A program made the position numbers and the translations under genes. The notes under the pieces were generated by a model. That model had not been told where the DNA came from and made no database searches. It was given only the letters and a program-made list of their open reading frames with translations. DNA of 64,000 nucleotides, taken from Russula earlei. Taxonomy: Eukaryota > Basidiomycota > Agaricomycetes > Russulales > Russulaceae. Of the stretch, positions 32,203-45,151 are shown piece by piece. The stretch spans positions 1-64,000 of the forward strand of contig JAGFNK010000063.1 of assembly GCA_025769875.1 (NCBI GenBank). Direction: 5' to 3'. Numbering within the stretch: position 1 is the stretch's first letter; each line of letters begins with the position of its first letter.

Positions 32203-34696
32203 ATGGGAAGGCGTAACGTAAGAATAGTTTGGCCATCTGTAGGGTTCCCATGTCTTTACGGCAAGGTATGAATATAGCTGCTTTGGTGGAATCATGGTCA
32301 GTGATGGTCATGATGGTGTTATTTCCTTCTGATGGTGGGAGGTCAACGATCCAATCAATGGCAATAGTTTGGAAGGGTTTTTGAAATTCTGGGGAAATGG
32401 GGTAGATTGGGGGGCGAGTTGGGTGCGTGGAAGATTTGTTAGTTTGACAGGTGGCGCAGCCTCAAATGTAGTCTCTGATGAAGTAAGCCATTTTTGGCCA
32501 CCAGAAGGACTCTTGGATTGAGTATAAGGTTCGGGCATTTCCTGTGTGCCTGCCAAGGATACTGTCGTGATAGGTATGCAAGATTTTTCATAAGAGGGGT
32601 TCTTGATATGGTACCACCAACTTCCCATCTTTGAATAGCGCATCTTCTTCTTCTAGAAGACCATGTTTGACCTTCCACATGAGGAGGTCTGACTTTCTTC
32701 TTTTTTGTTCGGTTAGTACTTGCTTGTAGAGGTCCTCAGTGTGAAGCACGCGAATAAAAAGTTTGTCAGGTAGTGCCGTAATGTTCTGGTTATCTCCTGA
32801 TCCATCATTGTGGTCAGGTCATCGTGAGAGAGCGTCCGCGCGATTGGAGATTCCAGGTTTGTGGTGGATTTTGAAGTGGTAATCTGCGAGTGTTGAGATG
32901 TATCCGGCAATCCTTCAGTTGATTTTGTGAGGGAGCCGGTAATGAGCCAGGTTAGTGTGATCTGTGAAAATCTTGATGGGGTGTTTAGTTCCAACTAATA
33001 GGTATCACCAGTGTTGGAGTGCAAGGATCAGAGCTAGGAACTCCCTATCCCAGACTGGGTAGTTCCTTTCTGCTTCGTTGAATGCGTGTGACATATTCCC
33101 AATCATTTTCCTTTTCCCTCTCTGGTCCTTTTGGAAGAGGATAGCTCTGGTGGCAAACTGTGAGGCATCAGTTTCTAATTCGTATGGGAGGTCAGGGTTG
33201 GTGGTGTAAAGTTCAGGGTCATTGCAGACCGCTGCTATCAAGGTTTCTAGGGCTGTGGTTGTATCTGGAGTCCAGAGAAAGGGGGTTCCTTTCTTGATTG
33301 TAGAAAAAATGGGGCAAGCTATTTTTGTGAAGTCTCAGATAAATGGTCGTTGGTAATTGAGGGCGCCCATGATTTGTTGTACCTGTTTCAGATTGTTGGG
33401 GGGTCTCGGCCAGTTTTTGAGGCCTTCCATTTTGACTGGGTCAATTTTGAGGGTTCCTTGGTTGATCCGAAAACCCAGGAAATCAATTTCGTGTCGTTCA
33501 AAGGCGCATTTTGATGCCTTCAGGAAATAGGAGTCTCTTTCGAGCAGGTCAAGGAACTTGTGTGTGATTTGTTGGTGAAGGAGCTCTTCTCCCACTCCTG
33601 TGGCTATTGCCACATCGTCTAGGTAGTTGCAGGTATTCTCTGGGTATTTTAGAAGCCAGGGTCGGAGGGTATGGTTCATTGCTCGTTGGAAGGTGGCTGG
33701 GGCATTGGTAAAGCCGAAGCCCATTACCATGGGGATGAAGGTGCCAAATTGAGTTTTAAAGGCGCCTTTGTGTCGGTCTTCAGGGTGGATCAGAATGTTA
33801 TTGTAACCAGCTCGGACGTCAAATTTGCTGAAGGTGGTTTTGCCCCTTAGTCGGTGCAACTGTTCTTCCATGTTGGGTAAGGCGTGGTAATCAGGGACTG
33901 TGGCGTTATTGAGTTTTCGGTAGTCGACTACCATTCGTGGGGCGGTGCCATCCTTTTTTTGAACAAAGAAACAGGGGATACGAAATCTGAAACGCCATCT
34001 TTGATAAAACCCTTGGCTAGGTCTTCTTGTATTTGTCTTGATAACTTCTTGTTTCTCATTCTGGGGGAGTGGGTAAGTTCGGCAATCAAGGAACTTGGGG
34101 GCGTCAGGTTTCAGGGTGATTCTAAAGTCGAGTTCTCCCCGACTGGGTGGGAGTCAGTCTGGCTGCTTCTTCTGAGAAGACCCTTCTGATGTCGTAGATA
34201 TTCAGGGGGGATAACAGTAGTCCTGATTTGTGCAATTCGTATTCTTGGTGACTTTAGTTAGGGGGACAGGGGTGAGAAGGACCCCTAGGTGGTTTCTTAG
34301 GCGACCAGTGTTCCAGTTGACAAGGGGGTTCAACGCTTTTAGGAAGGGATAGCCGAGGATCATTCTATCTTCTCCCAAATTTGTGATGTAAAATGTGAGA
34401 AGTCGTGTGGTGGGGCCATGACATACGGCCATATGAGCATAGTGGGTTAGTGCTCCTCCTTGGTTACCTGGTGCCATCTACATTGATGATGGGTCTGGGG
34501 GTTCTGAGAGTTCGAAGTGGAATTTGTAACTTTTCCACAATTCCTTGACTAATGAAGTTTTCTGTTGCTCCACTGTCTAGGAGTGCTTGACCAGTCTTTC
34601 CATTTGTTGTGATCATAAAGGGAACTTTCATTGAGTTTTCTTTATGTTGGACAATGGTATCTATTTGGGCCTTAGTACCGACTGTTGTACCTTGGC

Positions 34697-36160
34697 CTAG
34701 AGAAAATCCTCTTTGAGGATAAGGTCCCAAAGTTTGGCTCTATCCTCCGCTGGTAAAGTTTTCATGCAAGCCACCATAGTGGCGGCTTCTTCCTCCTTGG
34801 GTGGCTCTGGGGTTGGCTCGGTGGTTCATGCTTTGGAAGTGGTGGGGGTAGTATTTTTGGGGCATTCTCGGCTAAGGTGGCCTTTTTCTCAGCAGCGGAA
34901 GCAATGCCCTTCTTTTGCCAATTGTTTCCTTTCTTCTTCAGTGAGCTTTTTGAAGTTGGACTTGGCGGCGTCCACTTGCATTCAATCGGGGTGGTGAGTT
35001 TTGTGTTCCGAGGGAGAGTGTGTAGTTTTTCCTTTGAGTTTTTCTCTGATGGTGATGAATCGTCGATGCTGCCTCCTAGCCTCCTCCTTCCACTCTTGGA
35101 GGGTGGTGGGCCAGACGTCTCTGTTCAAGATTGCATGATAGAGTCCGATTTTTAGGCCATTTTTGAAGCTTTCAATGGCGATGACGTCCGTTTCCGGCCA
35201 CCCTGTTTTGTTCAGAAGCTGTTCGAAGGTGGGGATGTAATCATCAAGGGATTCCTTCATTGTATGTTTGGCCAGAGCTGCTTGGGCATCTTCCTTTTCC
35301 ACAGTGTTGGTGAACTTGAATGTAAAGTCTGTGACAAAGTCATTCCATAGTACTTCATCCATCCTGTTAACGGGGTTTTGGGCCCTGTTTACTTTATCCC
35401 TGAGTGCAGTTGCCTGCAAATTGACCCATTCTTCGACCTTTTCTCCTTGAACATAGGAGAGGGCTAGCATCGTTCGTTTGAAAGAGGAAACCATAACTGC
35501 TTTGTCATCATTAAGGCCCCAGTACAAGTTAAATTCCATGATGAATCGTTTAGTTTTGTTCCTTTCCCCTGTGAAGGCGGTGGGTTCTTTGCCACTGAGG
35601 GACCCATTAGCACCTTGTGGTGCTGGAGCAGCTGCTTGGGGGTGGCATGAGGACTGGGGGGGCCTGGGCAGCCATCTGAGGGGCCTGAGCGGCTATCTGG
35701 GGGGGTTGTACAGCGACTTGGGGTTGGGCTGCCATATTAGGTTCAGGGGGGTTCTGTGGTTTGATTTCTAGGGTTTCAATGGGTTCCTGGTTTCCAAGGG
35801 GGTCCTCTGGTTCTAAGGCAGGGGATTCAAAGGGTGTCTGAGTTTCGACAGTGTTTTCTGGCTCAGGGGGGTTGCCTTCTGTAGAAGAGGCTTCTGATTC
35901 TGACAGTGGTTCGTAGAGAGGGTCTGTTTTCCCTCCAGTAGCCTAATCCAAGGCTGTTTCTGAGGAGTTCTAGGTCTAGGTGAGTGTAGAGTTGTCCTCT
36001 TCTAAGTCGTAGTTCGAACCAACGATTGTTGATGAATTCGACTGGTAGTTCTTCGTTGTTTTCGACTGGTGATGTAGCAAAGAAAGGTGTGAAAACTGTC
36101 CCAAGTGGCAGTTCCTACAACAGTGTTCGGGAAGGTCTGGGGATGGTCTGGGTTGGACAT
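34697..36160 (-). pseudogene. gag: Gag of element A2
   Basis: Starts ATGTCCAACCCAG at 36160 on the minus strand. An N-terminal extension includes a FINNRWFELRLRR block related to F, then a Pro/Gln-rich linker (MAAQPQVAVQPPQ) and the capsid-like region (MEFNLYWGLNDDKAVMV at 35539). The knuckle CFRC-x4-GH-x4-C lies near 34880-34925. It ends EDFL with TAG at 34697-34699 and GGATTTT at 34703-34709. Two frameshifts lie in the linker region, and TGA replaces CGA at three places, one inside the knuckle. Confidence 0.88.
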
Positions 36161-36213
36161 GGACCCAACGGTTCCAAGGTAATTCAAGGTTGATCTCCAG
36201 AATGGAGTAAGGA

Positions 36214-36223
36214 AAGCTTAGCT
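36214..36223 (-). promoter_or_regulatory. Self-complementary primer binding site of element A2
   Basis: Minus-strand AGCTAAGCTT directly adjoins the 5' LTR. It is the reverse complement of AAGCTTAGCT in the R region of the same LTR (plus-strand image 36556-36565), about 34 nt downstream of the TATTTAAG box. Confidence 0.8.
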
Positions 36224-37796
36224 TGTGGTACGGCATCATGGCTGTAAGAGCATTAGCTCAAGGTTCAATGGGGTCAAGTCCCTGTGACTTGGTTCAAGGG
36301 TTCAGTGGGGCCGGCTCAAAGAGACCGGATCAAGGGTTTAGCGTCTCAAGGCTGAGTCAGATAATGACTCAGTCTGCAGACAGAGTCGATCTCCTGATTT
36401 CACAGAAGAGGAGGACAATGAGAGAGAGGCAGAGGAGGAAGAGGAACACTAAGGTTCCTTGAGGTGTGCTTAGGTCAAGCAAAGTGTAGGCCAGCACAAG
36501 CAAAGTTGTGATTTGAGAGAGTACAGGGCAGGGGATGTGACAGGAAATGGGACAAAGCTAAGCTTGGGGCATTCCCCAGCTTCTACAGGCGCTTAAATAC
36601 TGTATGTAGCGAGGCTGTACAGTACCATAAGCAGAACAATAGATAAAGATGAACCAATAGCAAAAATAACTTGACGATGAATGAAACACAACAAGTGAAA
36701 CACAATAGGTGATGTCATGAACCATTCCCCAGAGAGGGCCCTTGAAGGACCCTTCCTTATAGGAGGAAACCCAGCCTCTATGATGCCACCCTGTTCACAC
36801 GAGCAAAAGGGGTGAGTAGAGGTGTCCACAATATCGCGCGCGCATTGTTGCGCGAGCGATTCTCGGCACAATCGACATACAGCAAGCCCCACTTAAAGGC
36901 AACCCTTCTAGCAACTAAGGACAGTATTAGAGCCTTCCTAAGGACCCTTTGGAACGACCCTAGGAACTCTACAATAGGTACTAACCTAGTATCAAAGGCC
37001 CTACAACGCGTTATTAGACCAACTCTAATAACTATAGAACGAACTATAAGGCAACACTAAGGACCTTAATAGAAGTATTAGGGTCGACTCTAAGGACCCT
37101 AATAGAACTATATAAGGGCCTTATAAGATAACACTATTCCATAACCAAACTACAAGTCCTCAAATGACCGGCCCTAAACTAACTAACAGGAAATGAATCA
37201 GGTGCTTGCACGTGTACTAAAAGCAGTGAACACGTGGACAATGGAAGCTCTTACTCATCAAGAGAAGCTTCTTACTCAGCAGCTTACTGAGCATGACTGA
37301 GCATGCTCAGTAAGCGTCCTCCGACTTCTTACTCATCACTCTATTGTGCTTGATAACAAGGTTATGACTTGTTCCCTATTTAGCAGCTCTCTTGTAGTAT
37401 ATAAGCGCTCAATAAAGTAGCGGACAGTCCTCAGACTGTCCATTTGTTTACGGCACTCTCCATTCCTGGGATACTCCTTTAAGGACCATCCCCTTGTGAC
37501 TATCCTGGCCTCTTCCCTGCGTGATTGTTCTACTCTCACAGTAACAATACCTCTCTGGTATTTGTTACTCCTCTGGATTCTACTCCTTGCCCACGCGGTC
37601 TTGGACGTCTATCGACTCGTCTTCGAGCTTATCCCTCGCTCTTGAACTGGATAGTTCAACAGTGAGTCTTGACAGGTGAAACACAATAAGTGACCATCAG
37701 CATCAAGGGATGAAACGATAACCAAGGGGATGAGGGTGACAAAAGAACAATAACAAAGGAATTATGGATGAACCGACAAGGGGGTAGATCACAACA
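36224..37796 (-). repeat. 5' LTR (LTR-D) of element A2, split by LTR-B
   Basis: Segments 36224-36712 and 37675-37796 (611 bp). The inner end reads TGTGGTACGGC against TGTTACGGC in the 3' LTR. The outer end GATCACAACA abuts the ACAAG duplication. Confidence 0.95.
36713..37674 (+). repeat. Solo LTR-B in the 5' LTR of A2, TSD GGTGA
   Basis: 962 bp; GGTGA at 36708-36712 and 37675-37679. Very similar to the LTRs of element E, hence a recent insertion. Confidence 0.97.
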
Positions 37797-39756
37797 ACAA
37801 GGTTATGACTTGTTCTCTATTTAGCAGTTCTCTTGTAGTATATAAGCGCTCAATAAAGTAGTGGACAGTCCTCAGACTGTCCATTTGTTTATGGCACTCT
37901 CCATTCCTGGGATACTCCTTTAAGGACCGTCCCCCTTGTGACCACCCTGGCTACTTCCCTGCGTACTTGCTCTACTCTACTAGTAACTGTACCTCTCTGG
38001 TACTTGATACTGCTTTGGACTCTACTCTTTGCCCACGCCATCTTGGACATCTATCGACTCATCTTTGAGCTAATCCCTCGCTCTTGAACTGGATAGTTCA
38101 ACAGTGAGTCTTGACACAATGCGTGTGCAATATTGTGGACACCTCTACTCACCCCTTTTGTCTGTGTGAACAGGGTGACTCCATAGAGGCTGGGTTTCCT
38201 CTCATAAGGAAGGGTCCTTCAAGGGCCCTCTCTGGGAAATGGTTCATGACAATAATGAAGAGCACAGTTTAGGAACTTGGGACCAATCCGATCCCTAGTA
38301 CCAAATCTTTCAATACCAACCTTCACCCTCTCTAGGAAGACATCATTTATCTTCTGCAGAAGAATCTAATCAACCTTCCTCTCGTCCCCAAACCACACAA
38401 CCTTCACCTAGGTTATCACCTATACACCTAGCAGTAGAAGCTGTGCCCATGCCTGAACCAATCCCTATACCACAAAGGATCTTTGGTATCGCTCGTGTAC
38501 CTACTCCTTGACCTCCCTCTCCCCCTACTCCACCAAGACCTCCTACTCCTCCTCCACCTAGCCCCCAAACTATGGTGGCCTTAGTCCCAATCCCTTCCAA
38601 TGGAGTGGTCAGGGGAAACCCACCATCTATCTTTGATGGAGATCACTCCCAATCCTCCAAAATTATGAGAGAGTTTGCTATCCTTTGCAATATGAACAAT
38701 GAAAACTCTCTCTTCAACAATCCCTATAGACGAGTAAATGCTTGTCTGTCCTTTATAAGAGGCCCTAATGTTGACCATTGGGTTGACACTCAACTGGAGA
38801 CACTTAACAATAGTGTCAACACCGCTGGAGTACTTAGGACCAATGAAGCCCTTTGGAATGACTTCAGAACTGCATTTAACAACGCCTTCACTGATACTAA
38901 TAAAAGGCAAAACACGTTCAACATACTAGTTGTTCTAAGGCAACAAGGACCTGACCTTGATTCTTATATTGCCACTTTCACCAACCTTGCCAATGACGCA
39001 GGATATGACCTAAATGCAAATGGAACTCTAGACTATTTTGCTAGAGGTCTTAGTAGGCCACTCCTTAACAACATCTTATCAAGGGAAACCCTACCTACTA
39101 CCTTCGTGGAATGGACTGAAGTGGCTAGAAAGGAACACAACAAGTATGCTGTAAGGCAAAGCTATATGGGAGATATATGCAATATTGTGCACAATCCCCA
39201 ACATTTCCTTAACTTCCGTCCTCCCAATACCACATTCCGCCCTCCTCCTGGACCACCTCCTAGGGCCAACCCTACATTTGTACCAAGGAATCCAACAGGT
39301 CAATTCATTCCTAGGAGCAACAACCAAGTTGTTTCAATGGATGTTGACCATGCTAGGGTGGCCACTACTGAACAGGAGAAGAAACAACACCAAATCAAAG
39401 GTTGTTGCTTCTTCTGTTCTAAACAAGGACATGTTGCACACAACTGCCCCACCAAGCCGACCACCTACAAATCAGTTCCCATGAAAACACACCTGGTTGA
39501 AGTCATAGAACCAGATGAATATCAGGAACTGTACTATCCTGAAGAACACTCATGTTCACTCAGCCCAAACTGATGAACAACCAACTGAATATTATCAGGA
39601 AGTCCCCCCTGATGATCAATCAGTCCAACAGCCCACTCAACAGGAGACACCAACTCCTGACAAAGGACCATCTCCTGAGGAAGTTGTGGCTATAATGTCT
39701 GGATATTCTGAAGAACAATGTTGCTCATGGGCTACTGCCATGGTCAATAACGGCGT

Positions 39757-39763
39757 GGATTTT
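39757..39763 (+). promoter_or_regulatory. -1 slippery heptamer GGATTTT of element F
   Basis: The gag C-terminal frame reads GTG GAT TTT CCC CCA GCT TGA; the -1 frame GGA TTT TCC continues into protease. Same heptamer as in A, A2, D and E. Confidence 0.7.
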
Positions 39764-42700
39764 CCCCCAGCTTGAACTATCCTGCCTTAGTTTGAGCTGT
39801 TTTCCCTAGTGATGTATTTGTAGCAAGACTCAATTCAATTGAAGTTCCTGTTCAAATAAGCACTAGTGGACAAAGGGCCAATCTCATTGCTCTCCTGGAC
39901 AGTGGAGCAACCAACAACTTCATTCACAAGAATATCATTACCTGCTACAAATTCCCAATTACCACTCTACAAAAGCCAAAAATCATGCACAATGTAGATG
40001 GTACTCACAACAAAGCTGGAACTGTCACAGAAGCAGTTGACCTGTACATTCAATTTAAAGGACAAGAACATTGAATGCACATCTATGTCGCAGAAATATC
40101 CACTGACAACATGCTTCTGGGCTTCCCATTCCTTTGTGCTACCAACCCTACGGTTGATTGGACTAAAAGAACTCTGGAGGATACTGTTGTAGGCTCTACT
40201 TGGGATGCTGATAAATGGATTAAACGACTCCATTTACCTCCACACATTGATCCTACTACAATCACTGTAGCAAAGATCAGCACTTCCACCCAACTAGCTG
40301 CACAAGCAGCTGATCAAGATAAGAAGGACTGGAAGGACCTAGTTCCTCCTGATTATCATCACTTTGAAAGGCTTTTTTCTGAAGAAGCCTCTCATTGTTT
40401 TCCTACTTCCAAACCTTGGGATCATGCCATAGATCTAGTCCCTGATGCTCCATCTACCCTCAATTGCAAGATTTACCCTCTTGCACCAGTGGAACACAGG
40501 CTCAAGATGAATTCCTAAAGGAACATTTGGAAAAAGGATACATACATCCTTCAAAATCACCATATGCCTCTCCTTGCTTCTTTGTAGGCAAGAAAGATGG
40601 AAAACAACGCTACAACGCTACATCCAAGATTATAGACGTCTTAACACAATCACTATTGAAAACAAAACCCCTCTACCTCTCATTCCCAAAATTATCACTT
40701 GCTTAGGAAGTAAACAATACTTCACTAAGTTTGATGTATGATGGGGTTATAACAACATACACATTAAAGACAGTGACCAATGGAAGGCAGCATTTAAAAC
40801 AAACAAGGGCTTGTTCAAACCAATGGTGATGACTTTTGGTCTCACTAATGCCCCTGCCACCTTCCAATCTATGGTCAATGATATCTTTAGAGAAGAACTC
40901 AATCATCATGACATGGAGTTCCACATCTAGATGGATGATGGCATCATTGCCACAGAAGCATCAAAACAATGGGAGTATCACAAAAAACCTCGTTACTCGC
41001 ATCTTCAAGAAGCTTCAAGATAATGATCTCTTCCTTAAACTTGAGAAATGTCAATTCCACAAAGAAGAAATTGACTATCTTGGTGTCATTATTGGCAAAG
41101 GAATGATCAAGATGGATCCAATCAAAGTTAAAGGAATTTGCAATTGGAAGGCCCCTACCAATCTACATGAACTACGCTCTTTCTGTCAAGACTCACTGTT
41201 GAACAATCCAGTTCAAGAGCGAAGGGTTAGTTCAGAGATGAGCCAATAGACGTCGAGGGCGGCGTGGGCTTGAAGCAGAGTCCAGAGTAGTAACAAGTAC
41301 CAGAGAGGTATCATTACTGTGAGAGTTGAGCAGTCATGCAGGGAAGGAGCCAGGATAGTCACGAGGGGACGGTCCTTAAAGGAGTATCCCAGGGATGGAG
41401 AGTGCCATAAACAAATGGACAGTCTGAGGACTGTCCACTACTTTATTGAGTGCTTATATACTACAAGAGAACTGCTAGATAGAGAACAAGTCATAACCTT
41501 GTTATCAAGCACAATAGAGTGATGAGTAAGAAGTCGGAGTGCACTTACTGAGCATGCTCAGTCATGCTCAGTAAGCTGCTGAGTAAGAAGGCTTCTCCTG
41601 ATGAGTAAGAGCTTTCATTGTCCATGTGTTTACTGTTCTAGTGCACATGTGAGTATCTGATTCATTTTCTGTTAGTCAGTTTAGGGCCGGTCATTTGAGG
41701 ACTTGTAGTTTGGTTAGGGAGTAGCGTTATCTTATAAGGCCCTTATATAGTTCTATTAGGGTCCTTAGAGTCGACCCTAATACTTCTATTAAGGTCCTTA
41801 GTATTGCCTTATAGTTTGTTCTATAGTTATTAGAGTTGGTCTAATAACGCGTTGCAGGGTCTTTAATACTAGGTTAGTACCTATTGTAGAGCACCTAGAG
41901 TCGTCCTAAAGGGTCCCTAGGAGGGCCCTAATACTGTCCTTTATTGCTAGAAGGGTTGCCATTAAGTGGGACTTGCTGTATGTCAATTGTGCCAAGAATC
42001 ACTTGCGCGACAGTGCGCGCACAATATTGTGGACACCTCTACTCACCCCTTTTGCTCATGTGAACAGGGTGACACCATAGAGGCTGGGTTTCCTCCTATA
42101 AGGAAGGGTCCTTCAAGGGCCCTCTCCGGAGAATGGTTCATGACACTTTCCTTGGCTTTGGGAACTACTATCACAACTTCATTCCAAAATATTTGGATAT
42201 CATTCAACCTCTAGTTTGGCTCACAAAGAAGAACAAACCTTAGGTCTGGGATAATTACACAGAACCATCATTCAATATTCTCAAGAATATCTTCACCCAT
42301 TACCCTGTTCTTTGAAACCCAGACTTCAACAAACCTTTCATTGTTGATGCTGATGCCTCTTCTTTTGCTCTGGGAGCCACTATATCTCAACAATTTGAAG
42401 ATGGTATCCATCCTCTGGTATATTACTCCAGGTCACTATTACCAGCAGAAAGGAACTACAATATCCATGACAGAGAACTACTCGCTATAGTATCTGTCCT
42501 GAAAGAGTATTGACACTGGCTATTTGGGGCATGCCATGAAGTGACTATTCACACAGATCATGCCAATCTGGCCTACTTCTGCAAACCCCAGGACCTTTCA
42601 CCATGTCAAGCAAGGTGGATGGCCCTCCTCCAGGAATACAACTTCAAGTTGACAACTATCCCTGGAAAGTCCAACACTGTTGCTGATATTCTTTCACGAC

Positions 42701-44188
42701 AACCTGATCACAAAGGAGAAAACATTCATAACGAAACCATCACACTCCTACCTGATCACATCTTCAATGAGCACTTGCAGAAGGCAAACATCCCTGAAGC
42801 TTGTGCCCCTACCCTTAACCATACCTTTGGCAATAACCAGGGAGCTTTGCACGCAAAGCCTACTCACACAACTCACTCCCCTTATGCACTTACCTGCCTG
42901 ATGACCCTGTTTTATGATGGGAAATCTTGAAGGAAGTCCATGACTCCCCAGTGGGAGGACACCCTGGCATTGCTAACACTTGGGATCTTATAAGAAGGAA
43001 ATATGAAGGGCCTAGACTCCACCTCTTCATAGAAGAATACATCAAGGGATGCACTAAGTGTCAAGAATCTAAAGCCATCACTGCCCTGAAACATGCGCCA
43101 CTCCAACCATTTGATACAAATGTGTTAGCTGGCCCCTTCCAATATGTTTCAATGGACCTTATCATGGATCTTCCAAAATCTGGATCATATGATTCCATTC
43201 TCACCATCATCAATCAAGGCTGTTCAAAGGCTGCAAAGTTTATCCCCTGCAATAAAACCATAGATGGCCTGGGCATCGCCATCAAGTACCTGGCTAATCT
43301 ATTTCCATGGTTCAGAATTCCCAAGAGAATTATCTCTGACAGCGACCCCCATTTCAAAGGAAACTTTGCCAGGGCCATCTGTAAAGCCACAGGATCAAAC
43401 AAAATTTGAGCACTGCCTTCCACCCATGTATGGATGGACAAACTGAGTGGATGAACCTCTGGATAGAAACATACCTAAGGGAATTTGTGAATGGATGGCA
43501 AAACAATTGGCACACACTACTTCCTATTGCTGAGTTTGCTCACAATACTTGGCGACATGAAGGCACCAGGTACACACCACATGAACTTCTCATTGGTTTC
43601 AATCCAACTGCCAAATGGACAACAATGGACATATCTGTTCCTGAGGCTGAAACATGTCTCAAAATCATTGAACAGGTACAATCCAGTGCACAGGAACAAC
43701 TTCTGATACGCATTAAACCATCAGAAGAACCAAGAAAGCTTGAAGAAGGACAACTGGTGTGGCTGGATGGACATAATCTTGTGGTGAAGGCCCCATCAAA
43801 AAAGCTTGCCCCCTGGCATTATGGACCATTCAAAGTGATAAAACAAATCACACCAGTGGCGTACTGCATCAAATTGCCCCCATCAATGAAAATCCACAAT
43901 GTGTTTCATGTGGATCTTCTCATGCCATTCACTGAAACAGGGGCATATGGCAAAGCTTTTACCTGACCACCACCTGACATTGTACAAGGAGAGGAAGAAT
44001 ATGAAATTGAAGCTATCATCGGAGACAGAAAGTACTGAGGCAGGACACAATACCTTGTTCATTGGGAAGGATACCCAGTTTCAGAGTGCTCATGGGTCAA
44101 TTCTACTGACCTTCATGCTCTGGCCCTACTCAAAGAATACTTGAACTCTAAAACAAATTCCCCTGTGGGTGGACAAGCTCATGTATAA
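39764..44188 (+). pseudogene. pol: Pol of element F with chromodomain
   Basis: Protease LIALLDSGATNNF near 39885 and GFPFLCATNP near 40110; RT with [15 protein letters not shown] and NAPATFQSMVN, its catalytic box broken (a TAG in the codon before MDD at 40928); RNase H with DADASSFALGAT near 42345 and TDHANLAYF near 42555; integrase with HDSPVGGHPG, CTKC, MDLIMDLP, ISDSDPHF and DGQTEWMN; GPFKVI; chromodomain at about 43990-44150 (YLVHWEGYPVSECSW). LTR-B splits it at 41184-42145. A 10-bp tandem repeat near 40610 and several TGA codons disable it. It ends in TAA at 44188. Confidence 0.9.
41184..42145 (-). repeat. Solo LTR-B in RT of element F, TSD CTTTC
   Basis: Plus-strand ends TGTCAAGACTCAC and GGTTCATGACA; CTTTC at 41179-41183 and 42146-42150. 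Crossing it restores LRSF/LGFGNYYHNF of RT. Confidence 0.97.
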
Positions 44189-44191
44189 AAA
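44184..44191 (+). promoter_or_regulatory. TATA-like box upstream of ORF3 in element F
   Basis: TATAAAAA overlaps the pol stop codon and precedes the ORF3 AUG by about 130 nt once the LTR-A insertion is removed. A pyrimidine-rich stretch follows. It could be a private promoter for ORF3. Confidence 0.4.
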
Positions 44192-44300
44192 CCCTCCTCC
44201 TGAACTCGAGACTGCAGGACATCTCCTATAGCTTGCCTGCCATCTCATCCACTCTACTTACCAAACTCCTTCCACACCTTCCTCACATTCAAACTCTACT

Positions 44301-45129
44301 TGTCAAGACACATACTGCTGATCACTAAGGACTCAGGAGCAGGTGGGCAAGGGTCGGAACAGATGATACGCAGCGAAGGCGGCATTGAACAAGAGGATGA
44401 GCCAAATGACGAGGAGGTACCAGATGGGGACTGGTAGGTGTTGCAAGAGACAAAGGCGAAGGCTGGAGGCCAGTGTAGCGAGAGGGCTTTAAACAAGGCG
44501 GACGTTAAGGAGTACCTTGGAGGCGAGGGGAATCTTTAGACTGAGCGGTCGCGGGGGAGTACCCAGGAAGATGAGAGTATCACAAATGGACAGTCTGATG
44601 ACTGCCATGCTTCATTGGGGCTTATATACAGTGTACAGGGTCGATTACAAAGAACTGGAACTATTCTAGACCCTTTGGTACTATCCAATAGGACTACAGA
44701 GGCATAAACTCGCTTGTGTCAAGTTTCAGGCTTACTGAGCACATTACTGAGCATTGTGGAGCGATGACATCATTATGATGTCACTGTGGAGTGCTTAGTG
44801 AGCCTATGAGGTCACTGTGGAGTTGCTCAGTCAGCTATGATGTCATTGGAGCCTTGATGACATCAGATGAGTTATGCAACAGTTTCTAAGAGTTTGTGCC
44901 ACTGTTTTGGGTTCCTGGTGGCTGGGTGACCATGTGGCTGCCACGCGATGATTACCCGATTAGGAAATAGGTTCCTGGTCATGTTATAGTGTCTTTGCGA
45001 TAGCAATATCTTGCACCGCAGGAGGGATACCTCAAGAAATGAAAGGGAGTTGGTAATGCAAAGTGAGAGAGGTCTCTCTTGAGTGGAATAGGACAATATT
45101 CGGCCAGTGCCTGGCCTTGGTTCATAACA
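44301..45129 (-). repeat. Solo LTR-A between pol and ORF3 of element F, TSD CTACT
   Basis: 829 bp; plus-strand ends TGTCAAGACACAT and GGTTCATAACA; CTACT at 44296-44300 and 45130-45134. Confidence 0.97.
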
Positions 45130-45151
45130 CTACTTCTTCTCACTTCTGCCA

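Larger units (their letters stand above)
18445..34702 (-). pseudogene. pol: Pol of element A2, split by element D
   Basis: Segments: protease, RT, RNase H and integrase N-terminus at 32208-34702, then integrase core to chromodomain at 18445-19286. Landmarks on the minus strand: LLDSGATENF near 34570, VVDYRKLNN near 33920, YLDD near 33610, RNase H ETDASQFATRAILF near 33150, integrase IDWIVDLPPSEGNN near 32330, DHDSTKAAIF near 32280, the GQSERTNQ block near 19150, and WKGYSTAEDTWEP near 18500. Stops are mostly TGA. The second half of integrase resumes exactly after the ACGGG/ATGGG TSD of element D. Confidence 0.92.
15168..37796 (-). mobile_element. Element A2: second copy of the A family, minus strand, TSD ACAAG
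   Basis: Both LTR-D ends are present (15168-15772 and 36224-37796), and ACAAG flanks at 15163-15167 and 37797-37801 are perfect. Genes run right to left: gag 36160-34697, pol, chromodomain, ORF3 to 15803. Insertions into A2 are LTR-A 16710-17538, the whole of element D 19292-32202 and LTR-B 36713-37674. It has fewer stops than A and is the best reference for the family. Confidence 0.96.
14520..38116 (+). repeat. Solo LTR-B, plus orientation, inside the previous LTR-B; TSD CAATG
   Basis: Segments 14520-15167 and 37802-38116 add to 963 bp. CAATG occurs at 14515-14519 and 38117-38121. One LTR-B thus inserted into an older LTR-B in opposite orientation. Element A2 interrupts it at the TAACAAG motif. 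Confidence 0.95.
13685..38251 (-). repeat. Solo LTR-B, minus orientation, split by further insertions; TSD ATAAT
   Basis: LTR-B sequence occupies 13685-14519 and 38122-38251 (965 bp in total). The flanks ATAAT at 13680-13684 and 38252-38256 are perfect. Reading across, the F gag frame is restored. The gap holds a second LTR-B and everything nested inside it. Confidence 0.95.
13382..39775 (+). pseudogene. gag: Gag of element F, split by a 24.6-kb insertion
   Basis: Coding segments are 13382-13684 and 38257-39775. The N-terminal extension carries an IKFINRHWYKHD-like block also recognisable in A2, followed by a Pro-rich linker. The capsid-like region MVALVPIPSNGVVRGN begins at 38572. A CCHC knuckle CFFCSKQGHVAHNC lies near 39412. 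A frameshift near 39530 moves the C-terminus to the frame ending VDFPPA and TGA at 39775, where GGATTTT is found. Stops inside include TGA from CGA and one TAG. No convincing ATG opens the frame. Confidence 0.8.
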
